Below, piece after piece: positions 7,734-15,671 of a stretch of 35,601 nt of DNA. How positions within the stretch are numbered: the first letter of the stretch is position 1; every line of letters starts with the position of its first letter. The notes under the pieces were generated by a model. That model was not told the DNA's origin and searched no databases. It saw nothing but the letters and a program-made list of their open reading frames with translations. Position numbers and translations under genes: made by a program. The stretch is from the NCBI GenBank assembly GCA_043760535.1, contig JAYUOV010000186.1, positions 1 through 35,601 on the forward strand, read 5' to 3'. The DNA is from JAZKFT01 sp043760535. GTDB lineage: Bacteria; Bacteroidota; Bacteroidia; Chitinophagales; Chitinophagaceae.

Positions 7734-8276
7734 ATGAAATATTTAGTAGTCAAAACTGTTCTGTTGGTAACCTTGCTTTTTATATGCCAGCAAGGATTTT
7801 CTCAGGCAAATAAACAACATAGCTTTTCAATAAACTTTGGACCCGAAGCTGCTATTACAGAAAGTTATTTTAGAACGACACATAGAACTGGTTATGGTGG
7901 CAGCTTTAAAGCGGAGTACACTTTTGGTAAACACATAAGTGCAACTCTTAACACCGGCATATTGGTTTTCGGGGGAAGAGAATATTTTGAAAATTTAGTA
8001 CCGCAGCAAAAAATATATGCAAATGTAACAGCAGTTCCTTTAAAAGCTGGTTTAAGATATTATATGGGTAATTTTTATGCCACCGGAGAAACTGGAATGG
8101 TTTTTTTAAATAACTACACAAAAGAATCCCGGCCTTTAGTAGGTATAGGATTTGGGGACAAAATTGACATTGGCGAGGGCAAAATTGATATCTCACTCAG
8201 ACAGGAATTCTGGTTTGGAAATCCAAACAATTTTAACATGCTTGTTTTAAGAGCCGCATACGAAATTGTTTGGTAA
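7734..8276 (+). CDS. Small outer-membrane beta-barrel protein
   Basis: A 180-residue secreted protein. The signal peptide MKYLVVKTVLLVTLLFICQQ is cleaved after GFSQ. The mature part has the short alternating strands of an eight-stranded OmpA/OmpX-like or opacity-type barrel: FSINFGPEAAIT, YGGSFKAEYTFG, ISATLNTGILVF, VPLKAGLRYYMG, FYATGETGMVFL and DISLRQEFWF. The C-terminal residues AAYEIVW, ending in an aromatic, fit recognition by the barrel assembly machinery. It shares orientation with the gene before it and probably the same transcript. No specific family or ligand is recognised. Confidence 0.7.
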   Translation: MKYLVVKTVLLVTLLFICQQGFSQANKQHSFSINFGPEAAITESYFRTTHRTGYGGSFKAEYTFGKHISATLNTGILVFGGREYFENLVPQQKIYANVTAVPLKAGLRYYMGNFYATGETGMVFLNNYTKESRPLVGIGFGDKIDIGEGKIDISLRQEFWFGNPNNFNMLVLRAAYEIVW

Positions 8277-8331
8277 AGTTAAACTATAGTCTCACCTGCT
8301 TAGTTAAACCAAATTTTAAAAATTACTTGAA

Positions 8332-8673
8332 ATGGTTATTGTAAACCTTTTAGTTGGAGATAAAGAACAGGGAGATGATGTGGCTAATAGCATATTGAAA
8401 AATAAATTTGCATTGAATGTTTTTAGCAGCTCCTTTGATTCGTATCATTTGAGTTCGGTAAACGTAAAAGAGCATTCACAGGTTTTTGTTATTCAATTTG
8501 TGACTAAAAGTTTGTTGTTAAATGAAATAGAAGAAAGCCTGAAAAAGGAATTTCCGCAAACTGATTTTCACATCTGTGCTACCCCTGTAGTACACATGGC
8601 TATTAATCTTTACGATAAAATCAGAAAAAGAGTAATCGGGGTAAGCCTGATTAAAGAAGAAACAGAAGATTAA
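8332..8673 (+). CDS. Small cytoplasmic protein, CutA-like fold suspected
   Basis: A 113-residue protein without signal peptide or membrane helix. It has a beta-alpha-beta rhythm: MVIVNLLVGD, ANSILKNKFALNVF, SQVFVIQFVTKSLLLNEIEESLKKEF and FHICATPVVHMAIN. That order and length resemble CutA1-like divalent-ion tolerance proteins (a ferredoxin-like fold that forms trimers), but the family's best-known residues are not clearly present, so this is a weak assignment. It sits 11 bases before the terC-like gene and is probably co-transcribed with it. Position next to TerC and a zinc ribbon is the only hint of a metal or stress link. Confidence 0.45.
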   Translation: MVIVNLLVGDKEQGDDVANSILKNKFALNVFSSSFDSYHLSSVNVKEHSQVFVIQFVTKSLLLNEIEESLKKEFPQTDFHICATPVVHMAINLYDKIRKRVIGVSLIKEETED

Positions 8674-8684
8674 AAAAACATATT

Positions 8685-9443
8685 ATGGATTATCAAATTC
8701 TTACTTCACTTGTAACACTGATTGCGCTGGAAGTTATTCTCGGAATAGACAATGTGATCTTCATCTCTATTTTAGCTAGTAAGTTGCCAGCCAATCAACA
8801 AAAAAAGGCAAGGCTCTATGGTTTAATTCTGGCAATGATTCTTCGGTTAGCTTTATTAGCGATAATATCGTTGATTATGAAATTAGAAACTGATTTGTTC
8901 CGGATCTTTAACAAGGGTATATCAATTAAAGATTTGATATTGATACTGGGTGGACTGTTTTTATTGTACAAAAGTTCAACAGAAATTTATCATAAAATGG
9001 AAGGTGAAGCGGGTAACCAGAGTAAAAAGATTAAGGCAGTTACTTTCACGCAGGTCATCATTCAGATTTTGATAATGGACCTTGTTTTTTCTATTGACTC
9101 TATTATTACTGCCATCGGAATGGTTAAGGAAGTATGGATCATGTATGTGGCAATTATAGTTACAGTTTCGATTATGTTGTTTGCAGCAGAACCTATAAGC
9201 AATTTTGTAAACAAGCATCCGGCATTTAAAATGCTGGCTCTTTCCTTTTTATTATTAATTGGTTTTGCATTAATAAGCGAAGGCTTTGGATTTGAAATAC
9301 CTAAGGGATATATTTATTTTTCCATGGCTTTTTCAATGCTGGTGAGTATTTTTCAGGTAAGGATGAACAGCAACCATAAGCCAGTAGTAACTCATGAACA
9401 TTATAAAGAAGGGGAAGATAAATTACCCAAAAGTGTATTGTAA
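8685..9443 (+). CDS. TerC-family integral membrane protein
   Basis: A polytopic inner-membrane protein of 252 residues with about seven hydrophobic helices. Both TerC half-signatures are present: EVILGIDNVIF (Glu16, Asp22, Asn23) in helix 1 and DLVFSIDSIITAIG (Asp132, Asp138, Ser139) in the middle. These acidic residues lie within the membrane and are thought to bind or carry a cation. TerC proteins are linked to tellurite resistance and, in related members, to manganese efflux; here no substrate can be fixed. The C-terminal tail (HEHYKEGEDK) is charged and includes two His residues. It follows the CutA-like gene by 11 bases. Confidence 0.92.
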   Translation: MDYQILTSLVTLIALEVILGIDNVIFISILASKLPANQQKKARLYGLILAMILRLALLAIISLIMKLETDLFRIFNKGISIKDLILILGGLFLLYKSSTEIYHKMEGEAGNQSKKIKAVTFTQVIIQILIMDLVFSIDSIITAIGMVKEVWIMYVAIIVTVSIMLFAAEPISNFVNKHPAFKMLALSFLLLIGFALISEGFGFEIPKGYIYFSMAFSMLVSIFQVRMNSNHKPVVTHEHYKEGEDKLPKSVL

Positions 9444-9533
9444 ACACAATGATCTGTTGAATACAGTTTTCGTTGCAATGAGCCGCAGGTCTATTGATAC
9501 AATAATAATGATTCACTTCTAAAGATAAAAACA

Positions 9534-9833
9534 ATGAAATGTCCGAATTGTAATGAAATGCTTGTGATGACAGAAAGGCAAGGCGTGGAAATTGATTATT
9601 GCCCTAAATGCCGCGGCGTTTGGTTAGACAAAGGAGAACTTGATAAGATTATTGAAAAGTCTGCCACAACTGATTTAAATAAGCAATTACAGCAACAGAT
9701 GGAAAAAACTAAGCGGTATGATGATGCCGATGACGATGATGGACGGTTCTTAAATAGAAACCGTGGTTATGAAAATAATGCGAATCATAAAAAAAGAAAA
9801 GGAGGTTTCTTAGGTGAACTTTTTGATTTTTAA
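9534..9833 (+). CDS. zf-TFIIB-type zinc-ribbon protein
   Basis: A 99-residue cytoplasmic protein. The N-terminal zinc ribbon has Cys3-x2-Cys6 and Cys23-x2-Cys26 (MKCPNC ... YCPKCRGVW), followed by the typical WLDKGELDKII helix of the zf-TFIIB family. The second half is low-complexity and highly charged: a Gln/Lys stretch, an Asp cluster (DDADDDDG) and a basic KKRKGG before the terminal GELFDF. Such proteins bind one zinc ion; their molecular role is unknown. It ends the plus-strand run, 90 bases after the terC-like gene, and is followed by repeat copy B. Confidence 0.88.
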   Translation: MKCPNCNEMLVMTERQGVEIDYCPKCRGVWLDKGELDKIIEKSATTDLNKQLQQQMEKTKRYDDADDDDGRFLNRNRGYENNANHKKRKGGFLGELFDF

Positions 9834-9944
9834 TAACTAAATCAAAACCATAAGCGGAACATGAAACTGGATATTTTTTAATACATTTTAATATTAATGC
9901 TGGTAATTAATCCTTGCGTATTTAACCTGCACTCAAATGAAGTT

Positions 9945-10205
9945 ACTGCCTGCTTTTGCTGATGTTTTCTGAAAAAGTAGTGTATTCGCATAGCACACCC
10001 GCCGATGTCGAGTGTTTTACCCACTTCTTCCACACCCATTAGCTTGTGCCGGTACAAGGTGCTTTCCAATGCTATTGGTATGCATAACGAACAGTTAGCT
10101 TTTGTTTGGGTTTGTAAGCCGTAGGGGATGATGCCTAATTGCAGCGTGGAAGGCGCAAATTATAACGGTAAATGCTAAAAGGGAACATAAACAAAGGCAA
10201 AATGA
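9945..10205. repeat. Degenerate intergenic repeat, copy B (right of the TetR block)
   Basis: This is the partner of the repeat at 3896-4160, in direct orientation. Best-conserved parts are CCACACCCATTA at 10030 with TGTGCCGGTA just after, and TTTTGTTTGGGTTTGTAAGCCGT near 10100 in gapped form, followed by GCGTGG. No gene is seen in the 9834-10219 gap. Confidence 0.7.
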
Positions 10206-10219
10206 AAAAAATAGCTTGT

Positions 10220-10609
10220 TTAAGTTTTAATCTTGAAATTACTTAGCGAATAAGCCCACCAAACTAGTACTGGCTGCAACACTAGCAGCCTTACCCACAT
10301 GCTCCATGCCGGAAAGCAAAAACTGGGTTTGGGAAAGCAGCCGCCCTGCTGTATCATGTAAATATGTGTGGGAATAAAAGCGATGAGCAATGCAATTACT
10401 GCATAAGCAGCCCACTTGCGGGTGGCAGTAAAAATGAGGCCTGCAGCCAGTATAATTTCGGCAATTCCAGCTATGGCATTTACAAGCTTAGGCCATATAA
10501 AATAAGGTGGAATTAGTGGAAAGTAAGCCTCCGGATTAACGAAATGATTGATGCCTGCGGCAAAATAAAATACAATCATAATAATGAGGCTAATTCGTTT
10601 TTTTGTCAT
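10220..10609 (-). CDS. DoxX-like small membrane protein
   Basis: A 129-residue inner-membrane protein with four hydrophobic helices, starting ATG at 10609. The features fit DoxX/DoxD-like proteins: an early FYFAAGINHFVNPEAYFPLIPP, then AIAGIAEIILAAGLIF, AAYAVIALLIAFIPTHIYM and VLQPVLVWWAYSL. The conserved N-terminal GINHF and the PxY loop are typical. Two cysteines in GGCFPKPSFCFP could bind metal or form a disulfide. Function in this family is poorly defined, with links to quinone or redox stress in some members. It stands alone between repeat B and an unrelated gene. The 10610-10953 gap upstream shows no gene and contains a terminator near its right end. Confidence 0.85.
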   Translation of the reverse strand: MTKKRISLIIMIVFYFAAGINHFVNPEAYFPLIPPYFIWPKLVNAIAGIAEIILAAGLIFTATRKWAAYAVIALLIAFIPTHIYMIQQGGCFPKPSFCFPAWSMWVRLLVLQPVLVWWAYSLSNFKIKT

Positions 10610-10903
10610 AATTGGTTTTTGCCCCTAACCCTAGATGTAGTAATAAACAGCCTCTAAATAGGAGTGGAGTTGAAATGGTTTATAAGAAAATATATTGTAC
10701 AAGTATCTATTTTTTATAAATGTAATTAAGTTTCATATTGTTGTCTAATTCAGTTGTGGGTGAAAATAAAAATAACGGTTGTTGGCGAATTTATTGCTAA
10801 CTAATAATCAAGTTCTCTTTTTGCTACAAAGCTATGGAAAGATAAAGTGATTGGCTTAACCCAAAGCTGCTACAGCAGCAAAAGAAATTGGTGAAAAAGT
10901 ACT

Positions 10904-10932
10904 AAAAGCCTTGAAAAACATCAAGGGCTTTT
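10904..10932 (-). terminator. Terminator for the deacetylase-like gene
   Basis: AAAAGCC-TTGA pairs with TCAA-GGCTTTT, with one bulged G, around a 6-base loop. It lies 21 bases after the stop of the minus-strand gene and has A/T runs on both sides, so it could work in both directions. Confidence 0.6.
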
Positions 10933-10953
10933 AAAGACTTGTTCAACCTGCCC

Positions 10954-12243
10954 CTATTTATTTTCATTGTGGTATTTAAAAAACTGTCTATACATTGCCA
11001 TCCATTCTTTTCCATTTTCATCTAGCCCAATAAGGTGATTGTGGAAAATGGTAATGAGCATACCGCCTACTTTTTTTACCACATTATAATATTCCTGTAG
11101 TTCTTTTAATGCCTTTGCCGGAGTGTCTTTTTGTTCAAAAATGGAGTTGGCTTCCATATAACAGAACGGAAATATTTTGAGAACTGTTACTTGTTCTTTT
11201 TGTAGATTATACCAATAATACGGCACACAGGTAGATGCCCTGAAACCGTTGATGCTGCCATATCCCATAGAATATTCGGCAGTAATGCCATGGCTAATTA
11301 AGTGCTGATAAGTGCCGGGTAATTGCATTCTTACATAATGCTGCCTACTAATGGAAACGTTTTTTTTGTTATTGAACTGCAAGGTTTCTATTTCTGTTTG
11401 TAGCAGGCTTTCATCATCCCCACTTTGCCAGCTCGGGTGGATGCCGGTAGTATATTTTGCAGCTATATCCCTTATGAGTTGCTTCATTTCCTGCGTAGCA
11501 GAATTAATATTTTTATCGTAACCCTTTATTTGTTTAGCTAATAAAAAAAAGTACAGTGGCTGTAGCTGATGCTGATAATGCAATGCGTCTAATTCCTGAA
11601 AAATATCAAATGGATCTTGTTTTTTTTCTAGTAAAACCTGCCACCTTTCTTTAAGTAAATTCCATTGCCCAAAAGTGCGTATAGCACCTGCCATATTTCT
11701 AACGAAGCCTTTGCCTCTGTAGCTATAAGCAATGTCTATATCGTAAGTAGGGAGATATTTAGCTGCTGGCGGTTGCCGGTTGGCGGTTGGCAAAACCTGC
11801 CTCAATTCATTAACCCATAAATCTACAAGCGGCAGGTGTAAAAAATGATTTTTATAAGCAATGCTATTTTGATGTGCGTAGCGGCCATATATATCTTTAT
11901 TATGTGGCAGGTATTCTTCGTAACGCTGTAAGAGGTAAAAAGATGCTGCTAAAAAATCGAAATAGAAATCACCTTCCGTTTCGAAAAAATAGGGGAGATT
12001 ATTTTTTATAGAAACCGTAATATTTTGGTGGCTAATGGATGTTTCAAATAGTAATGCATGGGGTTTTATCCAAAAGCTATTTGTGTTTTGCAAAGGTTGG
12101 TCTGTGTAGTTAAGCACAAAATCCTGTTCTTTTATCCTTGCTTCAATGGTAATTATTTCTAACGGACTGCCATGCAATTGCGTGCCCAGCCATTCGGCTA
12201 TCCATTCAAGGCGTGGCGTAGTATGTTTAGCAAAAAGAATCAT
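10954..12243 (-). CDS. Polysaccharide-deacetylase-family (CE4-like) protein
   Basis: A 429-residue protein with no clear signal peptide. The ATG at 12243 (MILFAKHTTPRLEWI) is preferred over one 14 codons upstream. The N-terminal half (about 1-165) is a mixed domain with FDFLAASFYLLQRYEEYLPH, common to Bacteroidota members of this group. The catalytic half begins PTYDIDIAYSY, where the family has a metal-binding Asp pair. It includes GIHPSWQS, matching the HxxxS/T metal motif, later SMGYGSINGFRAST, and near the C-terminus ITIFHNHLIGL. The likely substrate is an N-acetylated or surface polysaccharide, not defined. The gene is alone on the minus strand, divergent from the 12349 small membrane gene, with its own terminator. 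Confidence 0.8.
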   Translation of the reverse strand: MILFAKHTTPRLEWIAEWLGTQLHGSPLEIITIEARIKEQDFVLNYTDQPLQNTNSFWIKPHALLFETSISHQNITVSIKNNLPYFFETEGDFYFDFLAASFYLLQRYEEYLPHNKDIYGRYAHQNSIAYKNHFLHLPLVDLWVNELRQVLPTANRQPPAAKYLPTYDIDIAYSYRGKGFVRNMAGAIRTFGQWNLLKERWQVLLEKKQDPFDIFQELDALHYQHQLQPLYFFLLAKQIKGYDKNINSATQEMKQLIRDIAAKYTTGIHPSWQSGDDESLLQTEIETLQFNNKKNVSISRQHYVRMQLPGTYQHLISHGITAEYSMGYGSINGFRASTCVPYYWYNLQKEQVTVLKIFPFCYMEANSIFEQKDTPAKALKELQEYYNVVKKVGGMLITIFHNHLIGLDENGKEWMAMYRQFFKYHNENK

Positions 12244-12348
12244 GTAGTTTTTTAAATGTAATAGCTGCAGGTAGCATTCGTTCAAGTTTAATTTGGTAAC
12301 TTCTGTTTTAGAGACAGATATTTATCTTCTAGTAAAATTTCGAAAGAC

Positions 12349-12615
12349 ATGGCTTTGAAATACCTCATTCCTTTCTTCAGTTTTTTAATTACTGTAGCGT
12401 TGGCTTTTGCCTTGCAAGCTCATAATCCCTCTTGGTTCGATTTCTTTGCATGGCTTAGTCTGCATTCGATAGTAATAGGCATCTTCAATATGATTATAGC
12501 AATTATACTTTTTTTTGTAGGCCGTAAATCCTTGTCCATTATATTTTTGAATACCTCATTCGCATTCTTAATTATTGGTATTCTTTCGATGATTTTTTTA
12601 TCGGAAAAATGGTAG
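12349..12615 (+). CDS. Small three-helix membrane protein
   Basis: An 88-residue, very hydrophobic protein starting ATG at 12349. Helices lie at about residues 5-22, 38-57 and 62-82, with a short tail SEKW. There is no catalytic or metal motif and no known family recognised. It is divergent from the deacetylase-like gene, with about 105 bases between their starts, and convergent with the DUF5686 gene. The open frame on the opposite strand here is weaker in character. Confidence 0.5.
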   Translation: MALKYLIPFFSFLITVALAFALQAHNPSWFDFFAWLSLHSIVIGIFNMIIAIILFFVGRKSLSIIFLNTSFAFLIIGILSMIFLSEKW

Positions 12616-12741
12616 CACCCATCCACAAAACAATACAAATACTTAGGATTAAGACGTTTTCAAACCAAATACTTAACTAATAAGATTTTCAATGTTTTTT
12701 CTTTTTTTTCTTGATAAAAAAAAGAAACAAAAAAAATCAAG

Positions 12742-12893
12742 GCTTCGAAATAAAAGCTAAAAATTATGTGTAAAGCCTAAACCCGGCGAACTCGCCGTAT
12801 GAATCTTCAAGGTCAGAGACCCGAATGGCTCGAACAACGCCGGCTTTTTAACGGCTTTACACATAATTTTCTTAACGCTTTTCTTTCGAGGCC
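12742..12893. repeat. Long imperfect inverted repeat between convergent genes
   Basis: The left arm (12742-12778, starting GGCTTCGAAA and ending TTATGTGTAAAGCC) is the reverse complement of the right arm (12852-12893, starting GGCTTTACACATAA and ending TTTCGAGGCC), with a few mismatches and small gaps. The loop is about 73 bases and contains shorter pairings such as CGGCGAACTCGCCG. A separate CTTGAT...ATCAAG pair with an A-rich centre lies just upstream (12711-12742). The rest of 12616-12942 has no gene. Confidence 0.8.
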
Positions 12894-12942
12894 ATACCCC
12901 TAATATGTAGGCGTTTAAAATACTTAATCATATAAATCCACT

Positions 12943-15426
12943 TTAAAAAGCCAGCCTAAAACTGCCAAACACACCAAAACGCTCTATCTTTTTAGTGAGT
13001 AATGGCTGTGGCAGCACCCTCCAAACAAAGTCAACCCGGAGAAATTTGAGGATATTATCAATGCCGGTTCCCAGTTCCAGGTAGCTTTTGCCATTAAGGG
13101 TTTTAAAGCTATGGTTAGCTACAAAGTTGAGTTGTGTATTGGCATTGCTTAAGCTGCCTACAAGAAGTTTGGCATTCCAAAACTGTCTGATTTTTAATTT
13201 TCTGGTAAGCGGTATCAGCCTAAAAAGCCGGTTGCCAAAGTTATGTTCCACCTGTGCGCCTGCATAAGTATCGCTAATGTATTCAAAACGATTCATTAAG
13301 TTAAAAACGTGTTTGTTGTAATAGTATAGATCGTTGCCGGGGTGCATTTCTAGCAGCATATAAGGTAGTGTACCCCACACTTTGCCTACATAAGCATTGT
13401 AAAATAACTCACCATTCGGCGGAATTTTAGCCCAATCGTGGATGCTGAGATGCACTTTATCGTATTTATAACTGCTATTAAAAACACCGTTCCATCCGTG
13501 AGCATATTTTAGTTCTACAATGGGGCGGTCGCTGCCTAGGCTTGTACGGTAAAAGTCGTTTTCTAAAAACCTTTCTAAAAAGGCATACCGAAGTTTAATA
13601 CTGGTTTCAAAATTATTAAGCTGCCCGTTTGGTGTGGCTGGCAATTCGCTTTTAGTTGGTAGGCCACGTAGCGGTGTGTACTGCTTGCTGCTTATGGCTA
13701 TCCGTGCCGAAAAGCCACTAAGGGTTTCTTTAAAAAATTCAAACCGCATTTCTTTAGATTTTAAAAATTTACGAAAAATGCCAGGTTTGCGGATGGCAAA
13801 AGTGAAGATGTTATCTTGGCTAATATCGTCATACATCATTGGGCCATTGTCTAGGTCGTTTTGGTACAAAAGGTTTAGCGACATGCGTGGGTGTTTTTGA
13901 GGTATGTATAGTACTTCGCCGCCACCCTTCCATGCCTTATCGCCAAAACCATAAGCTGCATACCCCCGAAATTTCAATTTTTTATTAAAGCCACTATTCG
14001 TCTGTATGTCAAAACGGGTGCGGGTTCCCTCCCAGGTATTGGTGCTGAGCCAGTTAAACCAGGGGCCAATGGTAATATTGCCCAGTCTTTTGTTGCCACC
14101 GGCCACAAAATCCAATGTGTTGCGGTATTTCTGAAAAAGGGGCATGTTTTCCAGCGTATCTATCATGGCATAAATGCTCTTTTCGCTTTTGTTCAATTCC
14201 TCATGGCGGCTGTTTTTCCAAAAGGTATCTGCCTGTAATTCGGCATTGGCACTTACCAATACCTCTTCCATAATTCTGTTTTTCTTTAATGTATCTGCCA
14301 CAGAAGGCTGGTTTATAAATACGTTACGGTAAGTACTTGTTTTTCTTCCCTTTAGCCCCATTTTATTTTTGCCAATTGGATATACATCGGCAATAAATTT
14401 ATCCTTGCTTAAAAACCAGGTACTGTCGCTTATTAAATGAAACTCCTGAAAAATGCTGAGGTTTTCAAGGAAATTTACATTGGCATCTTTGCCCAAATGC
14501 ATGGTAATACGCTGCACCGAAAAGCTGCTATCGTGTATCCATGCATCGCCTTCAAAAGTGTTTTCGCCTTTTCGCCTTGGCGTAAAAACCCAATGGTAAT
14601 AGCGGCGGCCACTTATGTATTGGGTATCGGGTATGGAGTAGTCGTACCAGGCATCGCCATTATCGCTAATGGGGCTAATAAAATCTTTATCAAAAACGGG
14701 AATAAAATTGCTATAAACATTTACATTTTGGTACATACCACCCAGTAACTTGGTAACGCTTTCGTTATTAATACCATTGGTTTTACTAGCCTTAATGGTT
14801 TCCCTAGTTTTTTTGGGGTTGCGTTGGTAATAATAATCGCTAATGGTTTCTGTAAGAAAAATGGGTAATACTGGCGTAGAAAATTCTGTGGTATCTACAT
14901 TTTTTAACAGAAAGGCAAAGGGTTTTAGCAGCTTGATACTGCCCAGTTTTTCTTTATCTATTTTATTAAAATCAAGTTCCAGTTTATTGTACAGTTCGTA
15001 ACTATAATTATTAAAACGAGCTTTATCGTTTATGTCTTTATGCTTTACAATTTTTCGCCATAATACCCAGCCACGGCCTCTTTTAGATTTTATTACCACA
15101 CCACCGCTTACCGCCCGTTCCAGGCTTATAATAAGCTGCAATGTATCTTTTGAAACAGCCACCGGCACAGCCATTGGGGCATAACCCACATAGGTAATAA
15201 TAAGAGAATCTCTAATAGGGGCTTTTAAATAAATGGTAAACCTGCCGCTGCTATCTGTAACGCCGCCCCTTTTTAATTTAAAAAATTCTACCGATGCAAA
15301 TGGAATGGGTTCTTCGCTATGGGAATCTTTTACAATGCCTGTAATTACAATGGATTGTGCACCAATGCCTGAGCAAAAAAGCACAAAAATGATAATTATA
15401 AAAATCCGCAAATTGCCACATGTCAT
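12943..15426 (-). CDS. DUF5686-type outer-membrane protein with carboxypeptidase-like regulatory domain
   Basis: A large secreted outer-membrane protein of 827 residues. The signal peptide ends GIGAQS at about residue 23. Next is a carboxypeptidase D regulatory-like (CarbopepD_reg_2-type) beta-sandwich at about 25-110, with ITGIVKDSHSEEPIPFASV, VTDSSGRFTIYL and ITYVGYAP. The long remainder matches DUF5686: the region after KRGRGWVLWRKIVKHKD, the W-rich middle and a beta barrel in the last 400 residues. It ends FGVFGSFRLAF with a terminal Phe, as outer-membrane barrels do. The family is typical of Bacteroidota; its function is not established. It is transcribed alone, with a terminator between it and the M1 peptidase gene upstream, and faces the long hairpin at its 3' end. 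Confidence 0.9.
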   Translation of the reverse strand: MTCGNLRIFIIIIFVLFCSGIGAQSIVITGIVKDSHSEEPIPFASVEFFKLKRGGVTDSSGRFTIYLKAPIRDSLIITYVGYAPMAVPVAVSKDTLQLIISLERAVSGGVVIKSKRGRGWVLWRKIVKHKDINDKARFNNYSYELYNKLELDFNKIDKEKLGSIKLLKPFAFLLKNVDTTEFSTPVLPIFLTETISDYYYQRNPKKTRETIKASKTNGINNESVTKLLGGMYQNVNVYSNFIPVFDKDFISPISDNGDAWYDYSIPDTQYISGRRYYHWVFTPRRKGENTFEGDAWIHDSSFSVQRITMHLGKDANVNFLENLSIFQEFHLISDSTWFLSKDKFIADVYPIGKNKMGLKGRKTSTYRNVFINQPSVADTLKKNRIMEEVLVSANAELQADTFWKNSRHEELNKSEKSIYAMIDTLENMPLFQKYRNTLDFVAGGNKRLGNITIGPWFNWLSTNTWEGTRTRFDIQTNSGFNKKLKFRGYAAYGFGDKAWKGGGEVLYIPQKHPRMSLNLLYQNDLDNGPMMYDDISQDNIFTFAIRKPGIFRKFLKSKEMRFEFFKETLSGFSARIAISSKQYTPLRGLPTKSELPATPNGQLNNFETSIKLRYAFLERFLENDFYRTSLGSDRPIVELKYAHGWNGVFNSSYKYDKVHLSIHDWAKIPPNGELFYNAYVGKVWGTLPYMLLEMHPGNDLYYYNKHVFNLMNRFEYISDTYAGAQVEHNFGNRLFRLIPLTRKLKIRQFWNAKLLVGSLSNANTQLNFVANHSFKTLNGKSYLELGTGIDNILKFLRVDFVWRVLPQPLLTKKIERFGVFGSFRLAF

Positions 15427-15614
15427 GCCTCAAAAATAGGCAGGGATTGGATTGGTTGCTGTTATGAATAGCTTTACACAGCCAAAAGTGGGTCAAAGCT
15501 TAAAATGCCGGGAGTAACAGCTTACATGAAGGCGTAAAAAATTGGCTTTGTTATTGGGTGCACAAGCTGCAATTTTTACCTAACATGTACAATAACCATA
15601 CCCTTTTTTAATTA

Positions 15615-15650
15615 AAACAGGCTACCACATTATGTTGAGGCAGCCTGTTT
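15615..15650 (-). terminator. Terminator for the M1 peptidase gene
   Basis: AAACAGGCTACC pairs with GGCAGCCTGTTT over 12 positions with one wobble, loop of 12. A/T runs lie on both sides. It starts 22 bases after the peptidase stop codon. Confidence 0.75.
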
Positions 15651-15671
15651 ATTTTTTAAAAAAAAAGGGTT

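Noticed and set aside
8332..8673. Firm cutA assignment
   Set aside because: Secondary-structure order and length fit, but diagnostic residues are not convincing.
10857..10935. Possible 22-residue coding remnant (Ala/Lys-rich, ending KNIKGF)
   Set aside because: It starts after a stop codon with no Met and overlaps the terminator stem, so it is more likely chance.
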